From positions 2,170,001 to 2,234,000 of the forward strand of contig OW818648.1 of assembly GCA_942492735.1 (NCBI GenBank): a DNA stretch of 64,000 nucleotides. The letters run 5' to 3'. Source of the DNA: Sporobacter sp942492735 (GTDB lineage Bacteria; Bacillota; Clostridia; Oscillospirales; Oscillospiraceae). A program made the position numbers and the translations under genes. This document shows positions 42,633-52,521 of this stretch, piece by piece. The notes below the pieces were generated by a model that ran no database searches, had not been told where the DNA came from, and saw only the letters and a program-made list of their open reading frames with translations. Position 1 is the stretch's first letter, and each line of letters begins with the position of its first letter.

Positions 42633-43838
42633 ATGAAAAAGGTTCTTGCACTTGTACTTGCACTGACACTTGCGCTCGCTCTTGTCGCCTGCGGCGGAGG
42701 AACAACCACGACATCCCCGGATGCATCCTCGGCAGCCCCGTCAGCATCGTCTGCAGCCCCTGCGGCATCCCCGTCGGAAGCAGCCCCCGCAGCCGCTGTC
42801 AAAATCGGTATTGCAATGCCGACAAAGTCCCTTGAGCGTTGGAATCGCGACGGTGCCTTCCTGAAGGCACAGTTTGAAGCGCAGGGCTTCGAAGTCAAGC
42901 TTACATACTCAGACGACAAAGCAAGCCAGCAGGTCAGCGACATTGAAAACATGATCGCCGACAAAGTCAGCCTTCTGGTTATTGCCGCTATCGATGGCGA
43001 AGCGATGTCCACCGTGCTACAAACCGCAGTTGATGCAAAAATCCCGGTTATCGCATATGACCGCCTGATCATGAATACCGACGCCGTTGCCTACTATGTA
43101 TCATTCGACAACTACACGGTCGGCACATTGCAGGGCCAGTATGTTATTGATACCTTAAAACTGGACCTTAAAGACACCTCCAAGAGCTACAACATTGAGT
43201 TTACCGCCGGCGACCCCGCCGACAACAACGCCGGGTTCTTCTTCAACGGCGCAATGGATACCTTGAAGCCGTACATCGATGCCGGCATTCTGAAGGTTCC
43301 CTCCGGCCAGCTGAAATTCGAAGAAGTTGCCACAGCAGGCTGGAAAACCGCTAATGCGCTGGACCGTATGCAGAACATTCTCGCTTCCTTCTATTCTGGC
43401 GGCACGCAGCTTGACATCGCGTTGTGCTCCAACGACTCAACAGCACTGGGCGTGACACAGGCCATCGGGTCTGACTACGCCGGAAAAAACACCGTCCTCA
43501 TCACCGGTCAGGACGGAGACGAAGCAAACCTCGCCAATATGGTCGACGGCAAACAGTCCATGACAGTTTACAAAGCTGTTGCCAATGAAGCTGTCGTCAC
43601 CGTGAATCTTGGTGCCGCAATTCTGAAGGGCGAGACACCCGATGGCGGCTTGATCACCTCTTCAGGCTGGAAATTTGATTGCACATATGATACAAAGACA
43701 TATGACAATAACAACGGAATCGTTCCCTCCTATTTGTTGGTTCCGCTTATTGTTACAAAAGACAATCTGCAAAAAGAGCTGGTTGATACCGGTTACTACA
43801 CGATGGGCACCGATGGCTATCCGAAAGCAGTCGGCTAA
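42633..43838 (+). CDS. chvE: Sugar ABC transporter substrate-binding lipoprotein (ChvE-like)
   Basis: 401 residues. Lipoprotein signal with L-V-A-C-G lipobox at about residues 17-21, an Ala/Ser/Pro linker, then a two-lobed periplasmic-binding fold: KIGIAMPTKSLERWNRDGAF, IAAIDGEAMSTVLQTA, PVIAYDRLIMNTDAVAYYVSFDN, and LITGQDGDEANL. This is the multiple-monosaccharide-binding (ChvE) group that delivers xylose, arabinose, galactose or glucose to a GguAB-type transporter. AGGAGG precedes the ATG. First gene of the ROK-controlled operon. A hairpin after it probably keeps its level above that of the transporter. Confidence 0.93.
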   Translation: MKKVLALVLALTLALALVACGGGTTTTSPDASSAAPSASSAAPAASPSEAAPAAAVKIGIAMPTKSLERWNRDGAFLKAQFEAQGFEVKLTYSDDKASQQVSDIENMIADKVSLLVIAAIDGEAMSTVLQTAVDAKIPVIAYDRLIMNTDAVAYYVSFDNYTVGTLQGQYVIDTLKLDLKDTSKSYNIEFTAGDPADNNAGFFFNGAMDTLKPYIDAGILKVPSGQLKFEEVATAGWKTANALDRMQNILASFYSGGTQLDIALCSNDSTALGVTQAIGSDYAGKNTVLITGQDGDEANLANMVDGKQSMTVYKAVANEAVVTVNLGAAILKGETPDGGLITSSGWKFDCTYDTKTYDNNNGIVPSYLLVPLIVTKDNLQKELVDTGYYTMGTDGYPKAVG

Positions 43839-43922
43839 ACATCAACCAATGTGATACCGTGCATTGCGTGCAATGCCGTGCGTTGCATATAGCCCAAACA
43901 AAAGCAGCGTAAGCACTTGATG

Positions 43923-43949
43923 GGCGGGGCTTCAGCCCCGCCTATTTTC
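43923..43949 (+). terminator. Attenuating terminator after the binding-protein gene
   Basis: GGCGGGGC-TTCA-GCCCCGCC followed by TATTTTCT. A compact GC stem, typical of partial termination between a binding protein and its transporter genes. Confidence 0.75.
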
Positions 43950-44036
43950 TCATTTACGAAGTAAAAATAGCGCGATATAATAATAGCACATATAAAGTGC
44001 TGTACGCCCTGTATAGCAAAATAGGAGGGCACTAAT

Positions 44037-45599
44037 TTGGCAGACGATATTCTGGTGATTAAGAACATCACAAAGCATTATCCCGGCGTCCGAGCGCTGG
44101 ACAACGTCAGTCTGAATGTCAAGTGCGGCGAGATCCACGCGCTCGTGGGAGAAAACGGCGCAGGCAAATCCACGCTGATGAATGTGGTGAGCGGCACCAT
44201 AGCCCAGGGAACTTATGAGGGTAGCTTTATTTATGACGGAGCGGAGTGCCGCTTCAAAAGTGTTCGTGACAGTGAGAAGCAAGGTATTGTTATTATTCAT
44301 CAGGAGCTTGCGCTCATTCCTGAGCTTTCCATCGGCGAAAATATGTTTCTGGGTAATGAACGTCAAGGCAAATTTGGTATCGACTGGGATGAAACTTTTT
44401 CTCAGGCCTCGGCGCATATGAAGCAGGTAGGCCTGAAGGACCGTCCCACCACGCTGATCAAGGACATCGGTACCGGTAAGCAGCAGTTGGTGGAAATTGC
44501 AAAAGCACTTTCAAAAAACGTCAAACTCCTTATCCTTGATGAACCGACATCGTCTTTAAACGAAGAAGAGGCCAGGATGCTCCTGGATATGCTGATCGAC
44601 TTCAAGCAGCAGGGAATGACATCCATTATCAGCTCTCATAAGCTTTCAGAGGTCGCGTACGTCGCAGACAGAATAACAATTATGCGGGATGGCGCGGCAA
44701 TTGAAACCATCGATAACTTTGATCATAATATTGACGAAGACCGTATCATCCGCGGGATGGTCGGCCGTGAGCTGACAGACCGTTATCCGAAACGCAAACA
44801 CAATATCGGTCAGGAGATTGGTCTGGAAGTGAAGAACTGGTGCGTCAATCATCCGGTTTATACCGATAAGCGTGTTGTAAATCACGTATCTTTTAAGGTG
44901 CATAAGGGTGAGATCGTTGGCTTCTCCGGTCTTCAAGGCGCAGGCCGAACGGAACTGGCTATGTCTATATTCGGTAAGAGCTACGGCACCGCCATTTCGG
45001 GGACACTCATGGTAAACGGAAATGAGATCAAGCTGAAGGATGAGAGAGAGGCCATTGAGGCCGGCGTCGCCTATTTGACTGAGGACCGAAAAGGAAACGG
45101 TCTTGTTCTCACGGACACGGTTGCGCGAAATAGTACGATGGCGCGTTTGGAAAAGGTTTGCACCCATGGCATTATCGATGTCAACAAGGAGAACCGGGTC
45201 GCTGAAGATTACAAAAACAAGCTGCGAATTAAGACGCCAACCGTTCAGCAGCATGTGGGCAACCTTTCCGGCGGCAATCAGCAGAAGGTCTTGCTATCGA
45301 AGTGGATGTTTGCAGACAGCGATGTGCTGCTGATGGATGAACCCACACGCGGCATCGATGTCGGCGCGAAATATGAAATATACAGCATCATGAACGATTT
45401 GGTCGCGCAAGGAAAATCTGTTGTCATGATTTCTTCCGAGCTGCCCGAGCTTTTGGGCATGTGCGACCGTATCTATGTGATGAATGAGGGCGAGATGGTC
45501 GCTGAGATGAATGGTGCCGACGCGACGCAGGAAAAGATCATGGGCGCGATTTTAAGGTCCGGTAAAAAGGCTTCTAAAGACGAGAGCAAGGGAGCATAA
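44037..45599 (+). CDS. gguA: Sugar ABC transporter ATP-binding protein (GguA/MmsA-like)
   Basis: 520 residues with two ABC domains, as in RbsA/XylG/GguA. First domain: Walker A GENGAGKST, Q-loop HQELALIPELS, signature TGKQQLVEIAKAL, Walker B LLILDEPTSSL. Second: degenerate Walker A GLQGAGRTEL, TEDRKGNGLV, signature LSGGNQQKVLLSKW, Walker B VLLMDEPTRGID. Loss of the second Walker A is normal for this family. TTG start with AGGAGGG about 8 bases upstream. It energises import through the permease that follows 4 bases later. Confidence 0.95.
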   Translation: MADDILVIKNITKHYPGVRALDNVSLNVKCGEIHALVGENGAGKSTLMNVVSGTIAQGTYEGSFIYDGAECRFKSVRDSEKQGIVIIHQELALIPELSIGENMFLGNERQGKFGIDWDETFSQASAHMKQVGLKDRPTTLIKDIGTGKQQLVEIAKALSKNVKLLILDEPTSSLNEEEARMLLDMLIDFKQQGMTSIISSHKLSEVAYVADRITIMRDGAAIETIDNFDHNIDEDRIIRGMVGRELTDRYPKRKHNIGQEIGLEVKNWCVNHPVYTDKRVVNHVSFKVHKGEIVGFSGLQGAGRTELAMSIFGKSYGTAISGTLMVNGNEIKLKDEREAIEAGVAYLTEDRKGNGLVLTDTVARNSTMARLEKVCTHGIIDVNKENRVAEDYKNKLRIKTPTVQQHVGNLSGGNQQKVLLSKWMFADSDVLLMDEPTRGIDVGAKYEIYSIMNDLVAQGKSVVMISSELPELLGMCDRIYVMNEGEMVAEMNGADATQEKIMGAILRSGKKASKDESKGA

Positions 45600-45603
45600 C
45601 AAG

Positions 45604-46824
45604 ATGAAAATAGAATTGTCCTCAACGAAGAAAACGGCAGCCTCATCTCCGATAAAAACATCTTCGCTGAAAGTATCTTCATTTTTGAAAAAAAACACGA
45701 TGACAATCGCCCTCGTGGTGGTCTTCATCCTATTTGCGATACTTACCAACGGCAGGCTCATGTATCCGCAGAATATATCAAACCTGCTGCTGCAAAACGC
45801 CTATGTGCTGGTGATGGCCTGCGGTATGCTGCTGTGTATCCTGACAGGTGGTAACGTCGATCTTTCTGTCGGCGCGACACTAGGTCTGGTGGCTGCGATA
45901 GCCGCGCAGTTGATGGATAAGATGCATATGAACCCAATTCTCACCATTGTCGTCTGCTTGATCGTGGCTGTCATCGTTGGTATCTGGCAAGGCTTCTGGA
46001 TCGGCAATATGCATATACCGCCTTTTATCGCTACACTGGCGGGAATGTTCCTGTTCCGGGGCTTGGGCCGTGTCCTCTTGGATTCGAAGACGGTCAATAT
46101 AGCAGACAAGACCTACCTCGCTATCTTTTCCTCTTACATAACCGTTCCGGGCGTTGACGGAGAGAAGCACTGGTCTGCGCTCATCATTGGCATCATTGTG
46201 TCGATCGCTCTTCTTATCTTTACCGCTTACTCTCGTGCGAAAAAAGTGAAAAAGGGCTATGAGATGAAATCGGCATTTGCCGCCTTCGGACAGATCATTC
46301 TAGTTGATGCGCTGATTATCGCCTATTCCTGGATGCTGGCGCAGTATAAGGGTATCCCGGTCATGGTTTTGTGGATCCTGCTGGTTGTTATACTTTATGC
46401 TTTTATCACCTCAAAAACTGCATTCGGACGCCGTTTTTACGCAGTTGGCGGCAACGAGAAAGCGACGAAACTGTCCGGTATCAACACCAAAAAGGTCTAT
46501 TTTGCAGCGTATTGCTCCATGAGCATCCTGGCCGGTTTTTCTGGGCTCCTCGTTGCGGCCCGACTCGGTTCCGTCAGCGGCGATACCGGCTACTCCTACG
46601 AGATGGATGCCATCGGCGCCTGCTTCATCGGTGGCGCGTCCGCCTACGGCGGCTCGGGTACGGTGCCCGGCGTCATCATCGGCGCGATACTGCTTGGTGT
46701 TATCAATCAGGGTATGTCCATTTTCGGTTTGGACAACAACTGGCAGTACGTTGTCAAGGGCGCGGTTTTAATGATCGCAGTTGTCTTTGACGTCGTATCC
46801 AATAAGAAAACCGGTAAAGCCTGA
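45604..46824 (+). CDS. gguB: Sugar ABC transporter permease (GguB/MmsB-like)
   Basis: 406 residues and about ten membrane helices. BPD_transp_2 family marks: NVDLSVGATLGLVAAIAAQ, IPPFIATLAGMFLFRGL and AYGGSGTVPGVIIGAILLGVINQGM. Length over 400 is typical of XylH/GguB rather than RbsC. Starts 4 bases after the ATPase gene. It forms the channel of the importer with ChvE and GguA homologues. Confidence 0.95.
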   Translation: MKIELSSTKKTAASSPIKTSSLKVSSFLKKNTMTIALVVVFILFAILTNGRLMYPQNISNLLLQNAYVLVMACGMLLCILTGGNVDLSVGATLGLVAAIAAQLMDKMHMNPILTIVVCLIVAVIVGIWQGFWIGNMHIPPFIATLAGMFLFRGLGRVLLDSKTVNIADKTYLAIFSSYITVPGVDGEKHWSALIIGIIVSIALLIFTAYSRAKKVKKGYEMKSAFAAFGQIILVDALIIAYSWMLAQYKGIPVMVLWILLVVILYAFITSKTAFGRRFYAVGGNEKATKLSGINTKKVYFAAYCSMSILAGFSGLLVAARLGSVSGDTGYSYEMDAIGACFIGGASAYGGSGTVPGVIIGAILLGVINQGMSIFGLDNNWQYVVKGAVLMIAVVFDVVSNKKTGKA

Positions 46825-46839
46825 TTTGGAGGAATACAT

Positions 46840-48315
46840 TTGTTGTATATTGGGATCGATTTAGGGACATCTGCCGTCAAACTTCTTCTAATGGACGGTA
46901 CAGGCAGGATACAAAAGATCGTTTCGCGCGCGTATCCGATCGCATACCCGCACCCAGGCTGGTCGGAGAAAAATCCGGACGACTGGCTGCGTGAGACGAT
47001 TGCAGGAATACGCGAGCTGACAGATGGCTGCGATAAAACGCAGGTAGCTGGTATCGGTGCCGGCGGGCAGATGCACGGCCTCGTTGTCCTGGACAAAGAC
47101 GACCGTGTTTTACGGCCGGCGATCCTGTGGAATGACGGGCGGACAGGGGAGGAAACGGAATACCTCAATACAGTGATAGGCAAGCAAATGCTTTCGAGCT
47201 GCACAGCTAATATTGCGTATGCCGGATTCACAGCCCCTAAACTCCTGTGGATGAAAAAGCATGAGCCGGCGCTTTTTGTCCGGATCAGCAAGATCATGCT
47301 GCCCAAGGATTACATTAATTACAAACTATCGGGCGTCCATTGCACGGATTATTCTGATGCGTCCGGCATGCTGCTTCTAGATGTGGAGCATAAATGCTGG
47401 AGCAAAGAAATGCTGGATATCTGCAGCGTCAGGGAATCGTGGATGCCGCGGCTGTTTGAGAGCTATGACGTTGTCGGAACGCTAACACCGGAAATGGCAG
47501 AGGAATTGGGTTTGCCGCGCAGTGTGAAAATCGCTGCAGGTGCAGGCGACAACGCTGCAGCTGCCGTCGGTACCGCTACGGTGGGCGCTGGAAGGTGCAA
47601 CATATCGCTCGGCACATCCGGCACTGTCTTTATTGCAAGCGAGCAGTTTGGCGTGGATAAAAATAACGCGCTGCATGCCTTTGCGCACGCAGACGGGCAT
47701 TATCATCTGATGGGCTGCATGCTGTCTGCGGCCTCCTGCAATAAGTGGTGGATGGACGATATCCTCCAAAATACACAGTATGATGCTGAGCAAACACTGA
47801 TTACCCGAGATAAGCTCGGCTGCGGTCATGTGTACTTTCTGCCGTATCTGATGGGGGAGCGTTCCCCGCACAATGATCCGGCGGCCCGCGGCACTTTTAT
47901 CGGTTTGAGAATGGATACCACGCGCGCCGATATGACACAGGCCATTTTGGAAGGCGTCGCATTCGGTATACGTGATTCACTCGAGGTGGCCCGGACATTA
48001 GGCCTTGACATCCGGCGCAGTAAGATCTGCGGCGGCGGGGCAAAGAGCGCTCTGTGGAAAGAGATCTTTGCCAATGTGCTGAATCTGGAGCTGGATATCA
48101 TTGAAAGTGAAGAGGGGCCGGGGTACGGCGGCGCGATACTTGCGGCGGTTGCCTGCGGGGAATACGTTTCCGTGCGGGATGCCGCCGAGAAGCTGGTTAA
48201 TGTCACAGCCACGATCCAGCCGAATAGCGAAATTGCCGCGCGTTATGAAGCGCGATATCAAGTTTTCCGGCAAATCTATCCGCTGTTGAAGCCCGTGTTC
48301 CAGATCATAGAGTAA
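46840..48315 (+). CDS. xylB: Xylulokinase (FGGY family)
   Basis: 491 residues. YIGIDLGTSAVKLLLMD opens the first actin-like domain. GQMHGLVVLDKDDRVLRPAILWNDGRT is the xylulokinase-specific substrate block with the catalytic Asp later in GAGDNAAAAVG. ISLGTSGTVFIAS and GGGAKSALWKEIFAN are the ATP-binding parts. Members phosphorylate D-xylulose; close groups use other ketopentoses. The start is TTG with GGAGG 8 bases upstream. It follows the permease by 15 bases and precedes a FucI/AraA-like isomerase, so the ketose it acts on comes from that enzyme (inference). Confidence 0.9.
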   Translation: MLYIGIDLGTSAVKLLLMDGTGRIQKIVSRAYPIAYPHPGWSEKNPDDWLRETIAGIRELTDGCDKTQVAGIGAGGQMHGLVVLDKDDRVLRPAILWNDGRTGEETEYLNTVIGKQMLSSCTANIAYAGFTAPKLLWMKKHEPALFVRISKIMLPKDYINYKLSGVHCTDYSDASGMLLLDVEHKCWSKEMLDICSVRESWMPRLFESYDVVGTLTPEMAEELGLPRSVKIAAGAGDNAAAAVGTATVGAGRCNISLGTSGTVFIASEQFGVDKNNALHAFAHADGHYHLMGCMLSAASCNKWWMDDILQNTQYDAEQTLITRDKLGCGHVYFLPYLMGERSPHNDPAARGTFIGLRMDTTRADMTQAILEGVAFGIRDSLEVARTLGLDIRRSKICGGGAKSALWKEIFANVLNLELDIIESEEGPGYGGAILAAVACGEYVSVRDAAEKLVNVTATIQPNSEIAARYEARYQVFRQIYPLLKPVFQIIE

Positions 48316-48337
48316 TAAATAAATCGAGGTTTATGCT

Positions 48338-48685
48338 GTGCAAAAAACGTCCATGAAAAAAGAATACGACATGGCAATGAAAAATAAAGCCATAACGCAA
48401 TTGCTCCTGCGCGTTGCTATCGCAGGCTATATCGTCTATCTGGCATGGAAATTACTATCCAACATGCTCACAGGCTCGGGGTCGTTTCCCCAATGGGCTG
48501 TTTGGCTGGTTTGTGTCGTATTTGTGGCAGTGGCGGTGTGGTTCTGTGCGTATTCCTTGAAAGGCTTTAAAAAAGCGCTGAGGGCTGCAGAGATAAGCGC
48601 TGAGGCGCAACCAAACAGCAATGATGCCGAAGTGAACTCAATTGCGCCAAAAGACATTGAAATATCCGATTCGGAGGATTTGTAA
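48338..48685 (+). CDS. Small membrane protein of the sugar operon
   Basis: 115 residues, two membrane helices (about 20-44 and 52-74) and an acidic tail. GTG start with GAGG 9 bases upstream; internal ATGs at residues 6, 12 and 14 are alternatives. The family is not recognised. The stop abuts the ATG of the next gene, so the two are co-translated. Confidence 0.7.
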   Translation: MQKTSMKKEYDMAMKNKAITQLLLRVAIAGYIVYLAWKLLSNMLTGSGSFPQWAVWLVCVVFVAVAVWFCAYSLKGFKKALRAAEISAEAQPNSNDAEVNSIAPKDIEISDSEDL

Positions 48686-49330
48686 ATGACAATTTATCAG
48701 GTCTCGGACCCTGAATTCGCGCCGTACGGAAGGGTCATTGAGGGCTACGACGTCCAGCCGTTCCTTTCGGCGCTCTTTATTGCTACCCCGCTTCCTTCCG
48801 GAACAGACTATGTGCCGGAGGAGCCGGCTATCCAGTCTCTTCCCGCCGCTGAAGCAATCGGAAAAGCTTTATATGGTGGTTTGCCTATACAATTTGGCTG
48901 GTGCAACGGGCACAACACAAAACTGAATTGTCTGGAATATCACCGTAACAGTGAAATGCTCCTCGGCACAGAGGATTTTATCCTGCTGCTGGCGAAGTCA
49001 GAGGAAATCGAAAACGGTAAGCTCGACACATCCAAGGTAAAAGCCTTCCGCGCTAAGGCGGAGGTTCTTTTGGAGCTTTATGCCACAACACTGCACTACG
49101 CACCTTGCCATACTGATCCGGCAAAGGGCTTCCGCGTGCTTGTTGTTCTGCCGAAAGGAACAAATACTGCAAAGACTGAAATCGCCTCCGTTACACAAGA
49201 AGACAATATGCTTTGGGCCTGTAATAAATGGCTCTTAGCCCATGCTGAATCCGACGAGGCAAAGCAAGGCGCTTGGATTGGATTGACCGGTCAGAACATT
49301 GACGTTAAAGAGGATATTGCAGCGTTTTAA
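48686..49330 (+). CDS. DUF4867-family protein, sugar-operon associated
   Basis: 214 residues. IYQVSDPEFAPYGRVIEGYD, then QFGWCNGHNTKLNCLEYHRNSEMLLGTEDFILLL and TLHYAPCHTDPAKGFRVLVVLPKGTN suggest a cupin-like beta-barrel. I recognise it as DUF4867, which often lies beside carbohydrate isomerases in Firmicutes and may be an isomerase or mutarotase-like enzyme. Function not shown. It starts directly at the stop of the small membrane protein. Confidence 0.75.
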   Translation: MTIYQVSDPEFAPYGRVIEGYDVQPFLSALFIATPLPSGTDYVPEEPAIQSLPAAEAIGKALYGGLPIQFGWCNGHNTKLNCLEYHRNSEMLLGTEDFILLLAKSEEIENGKLDTSKVKAFRAKAEVLLELYATTLHYAPCHTDPAKGFRVLVVLPKGTNTAKTEIASVTQEDNMLWACNKWLLAHAESDEAKQGAWIGLTGQNIDVKEDIAAF

Positions 49331-49378
49331 ATACCCTGCGATTGCAATAGAACACTATAAAGATAAGGAGAAAATATT

Positions 49379-50881
49379 ATGATGGCAAATATTCCGGAAG
49401 TAAAATTAGGCATCGTCGCTGTTTCCCGCGACTGCTTCCCCATACAGCTCTCCGAGAGACGCCGCGCCGCTATTGTTGCATCCTGCGGTTTCAATAAGCT
49501 GAATATATATGAAGCGAGAACCACCGTTGAGAATGAAAGGGATATGCTTTCTGCTGTGAATGAAGTCAAAGAGGCGGATTGCAATGCTCTTGTTGTTTTC
49601 CTTGGCAACTTTGGTCCGGAGACGCCTGAAACACTCATCGCCAAGTATTTTGACGGCCCCTGTATGTTTGTCGCGGCAGCTGAAGGCGACGGCGATCTTA
49701 TCGACGGACGCGGGGACGCGTACTGCGGCATGCTCAACTGCTCGTATAATTTGGGTATGCGCCATTTGAAGGGCTATATTCCCGAATATCCCGTCGGTAC
49801 AGCGTCCGACATTGCCGGCATGATCGCCGGATTCATCCCCATAGCACGTGCGATTATCGGCATAAAGAATTTAAAAATCATCACATTTGGACCGCGTCCG
49901 CAGGATTTCTTCGCCTGCAACGCACCCATTAAGGGCCTTTATGAGATGGGCGTCGAGGTTGAGGAAAATTCCGAGCTGGATTTGTTCGTTAGCTTTAAAG
50001 AACATGCAGGAGATAAACGCATCCCTGATGTTTGCGCCGACATGGCAAAGGAAATGGGCGAGGGGAAGTACTACGCCGATCTGAATGTACGTCTGGCGCA
50101 GTTTGAGCTGACACTCTTGGATTGGGCTGAGGCGCACAGGGGAAGTAGACAGTATGTCGCTTTTGCGGATAAATGCTGGCCGGCATTCCCGTCGCAGTTT
50201 GGCTTTGTGCCATGTTATGTCAACAGCCGCCTTGCATCTCGGGGTATTCCCGTCGCATGTGAGGTGGATATATACGGTGCGCTTTCAGAGTACATTGGCA
50301 TGTGCATCACCGGCGATACCGTGACGCTCTTAGATATCAATAACAGCGTACCGAAGTCACAGTATGACGAAGACATCGTCGGTAGAACCTTTGCCGATAA
50401 ATACAAATATCAGCTGACAGATACGTTTATGGGCTTCCATTGCGGCAACACACCTTCGTGTAAAATGTGTTCCGACCGCGCCGTAAAATACCAGCTCATT
50501 CAGCACCGGTGTCTTGAACCGGAAGGCAGTGAACCTGACATTACCCGCGGTACCCTGGAGGGTGATATCGCCGCAAGTCCGATTACCTTCTATCGCTTGC
50601 AGTGTGACAGCGAGGGGATGATGCGCGCCTATATTGCCGAGGGTGAAGTGCTCCCGGTAAAAACCCGCAGCTTCGGCGGCATCGGTGTGTTTGCCGTCCC
50701 GGAGATGGGCCGTTTTTACCGCCATGTGCTCATTCAGAAACGATATCCGCACCATGGCGCCGTCGCATTTAAGCATTGCGGCAAGGCACTCTATGAGGTG
50801 TTTAAATATCTCGGCATCAGTGATATCAGTTATAATCAGCCAAAGTCGCTGCCGTATCCCACCGAAAACCCTTTTGGTTGA
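49379..50881 (+). CDS. Sugar isomerase of the L-fucose/L-arabinose isomerase superfamily
   Basis: About 500 residues. FGNFGPETPETLIAKYF, LRAFM-like C-terminal parts and the metal-site type stretches VAFADKCWPAFPSQFGFVPCYVNSRLASRGIPVACEVDIYGALSEYIG and FMGFHCGNTPS fit the FucI/AraA fold. The Glu (CEVD) and His (FHCGNT) ligand regions are present. It would turn an aldose into the ketose used by the neighbouring xylulokinase. The exact sugar cannot be read; it is not XylA. AAGGAG precedes the ATG by about 9 bases; a second ATG follows at once. Confidence 0.8.
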   Translation: MMANIPEVKLGIVAVSRDCFPIQLSERRRAAIVASCGFNKLNIYEARTTVENERDMLSAVNEVKEADCNALVVFLGNFGPETPETLIAKYFDGPCMFVAAAEGDGDLIDGRGDAYCGMLNCSYNLGMRHLKGYIPEYPVGTASDIAGMIAGFIPIARAIIGIKNLKIITFGPRPQDFFACNAPIKGLYEMGVEVEENSELDLFVSFKEHAGDKRIPDVCADMAKEMGEGKYYADLNVRLAQFELTLLDWAEAHRGSRQYVAFADKCWPAFPSQFGFVPCYVNSRLASRGIPVACEVDIYGALSEYIGMCITGDTVTLLDINNSVPKSQYDEDIVGRTFADKYKYQLTDTFMGFHCGNTPSCKMCSDRAVKYQLIQHRCLEPEGSEPDITRGTLEGDIAASPITFYRLQCDSEGMMRAYIAEGEVLPVKTRSFGGIGVFAVPEMGRFYRHVLIQKRYPHHGAVAFKHCGKALYEVFKYLGISDISYNQPKSLPYPTENPFG

Positions 50882-50887
50882 TTGACG

Positions 50888-51394
50888 ATGGACAACATTT
50901 ATTACATCCGGGAGATCAAGCGGATCTACGCAGACTATCTGGCTGAGACGGTCCGCATGCAGGCAACTCGTAAAGCGTCCGAAGGGCTCCTGGGTTTCAG
51001 CGGCGCACCCGGAAACTCTCCAACACATGACCTTTTCTCGAATCGCCTTGAAGAAACTCTTCAGACTCTGGCAGCACATTTGCCTTCATCGCAGGAAGCA
51101 TCTGAGGTATTGCGTTTTATTTACGACGCGCCTTTAGGCAATAAAGACAATAAGCTGGCATACTGGATGCTGCAGGCCGTCCACGCGCTGACCGACAAAT
51201 TGATCGATTTCCTGTCACAGGAAGATGCCGCCGCTCTCGTTGCAGGGTATAAAGAGGCTTATCCAAAATCCTTGCGTCTGCCGGCTCAGAAAAAAATCAT
51301 CGAGCTGCTGCAGCTGCAGGCGGGTGACAGTGCTTCAGATAATGCGCATAAAAGAAGAGGTTTGTTTAATGTTTTCAAAGGTCGGAACAAATAA
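50888..51394 (+). CDS. Unknown helical protein of the sugar operon
   Basis: About 168 residues, all-helical by appearance, no membrane segment (YYIREIKRIYADYLAETVRMQ..., SSQEASEVLRFIYDAPLGNKDNKLAYWMLQAVHAL). Not recognised. It starts 6 bases after the isomerase stop without a clear ribosome binding site, so it probably depends on coupling to the isomerase. The C-terminus is basic (HKRRGLFNVFKGRNK). Confidence 0.7.
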   Translation: MDNIYYIREIKRIYADYLAETVRMQATRKASEGLLGFSGAPGNSPTHDLFSNRLEETLQTLAAHLPSSQEASEVLRFIYDAPLGNKDNKLAYWMLQAVHALTDKLIDFLSQEDAAALVAGYKEAYPKSLRLPAQKKIIELLQLQAGDSASDNAHKRRGLFNVFKGRNK

Positions 51395-51458
51395 ATTGAA
51401 TGGGTGTTCAAATTATATCGCCGATAGATGAAGAACAAGGGAAAGGAGCGACGTCAAA

Positions 51459-52505
51459 ATGACCCACACTGTTTTCGGACGTACAAAAGATGGTAGAACC
51501 GTTACCGCCTATTGTCTGAGAAACAGACGTGGTGCAACTGCTGTTATACTGGATTACGGTTGTACGGTACAGTCTCTGTGTGTCCCTAATGCGCAAGGGG
51601 GAATGACGGACGTTGTGTTGGGGTATGAAACCGTCACCGAATACGAGGAAAACGGCGGTTATCTCGGAGCGGCCATCGGCCGCATGGCGAACCGCATCGG
51701 CAAAAGTGAATTTATACTCAATGGAACAACGTACCGCCTGGCCAGTAATGATGGAGCCAATCACCTCCACGGCGGTATCATAGGTTTTGATAAGGTTATC
51801 TGGAATGCCGATAGAAAAGGCAATGCGCTTGTATTAACCCGTGTGTCGCCCGATGGCGAAGAAAGCTATCCCGGAAATCTGGCCGTTACGATCACCTATG
51901 TACTGACCGAAAACAATGCGCTTCAAATCACTTATGACGCCATCTCCGATGCTGACACAATCGTTAATCTTACAAACCACAGCTATTTTAATCTGAATGG
52001 AAAGGGATCTGTACTTGGGCATTACCTGCAGGTCTTCGCGGCGCAGCTTACCGAAAACGATAAATACTGCCTGCCAACCGGAAAGCTGCTATGTACGGCA
52101 GAAACGCCTTTTGATTTCAGTAAACCCAAACAGCTTGGCCAGGATATTGAAGCGCCTGACGTTCAGCTTGTTAACGGCGACGGATATGATCACAATTTTG
52201 TGCTGCCGGACAACGATGCTGTGGGGGATAAAACGCGCTTGAGGAAAGCTGCAGTACTTTTTGGTCCCGATACCAAAATCAGTATGACAACGTTTACCAC
52301 GCTGCCGGGAATTCAGGTTTACAGCGGGAATTCGCTGACGCCCCGAAAAGGGAAAAATGGCAGTCAGATTAACCGGCGTGATGCGATATGCCTCGAAACA
52401 CAGGTTTATCCAGATGCAATGGCGAACGCGCATTTTCCGAGTCCGATTTTAAGGGCAAATGAGCCCTATCAGACACAAACCATATATCATTTTGAAATCC
52501 ATTAA
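51459..52505 (+). CDS. galM: Aldose 1-epimerase (mutarotase)
   Basis: 348 residues, complete GalM. NRIGKSEFILNGTTYRLASNDGANHLHGGIIGFDKVIW carries the substrate Arg and first His; TIVNLTNHSYFNLNGKG has the catalytic His; DNDAVGD with YDHNFVLP, and AICLETQVYPDAMANAHFPSPIL has the catalytic Glu. It interconverts alpha and beta sugar anomers ahead of the isomerase and kinase. AAAGGAG precedes the ATG. Last gene of the operon, with a terminator after it. Confidence 0.94.
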   Translation: MTHTVFGRTKDGRTVTAYCLRNRRGATAVILDYGCTVQSLCVPNAQGGMTDVVLGYETVTEYEENGGYLGAAIGRMANRIGKSEFILNGTTYRLASNDGANHLHGGIIGFDKVIWNADRKGNALVLTRVSPDGEESYPGNLAVTITYVLTENNALQITYDAISDADTIVNLTNHSYFNLNGKGSVLGHYLQVFAAQLTENDKYCLPTGKLLCTAETPFDFSKPKQLGQDIEAPDVQLVNGDGYDHNFVLPDNDAVGDKTRLRKAAVLFGPDTKISMTTFTTLPGIQVYSGNSLTPRKGKNGSQINRRDAICLETQVYPDAMANAHFPSPILRANEPYQTQTIYHFEIH

Positions 52506-52521
52506 GCTTGAATATGAAGGA

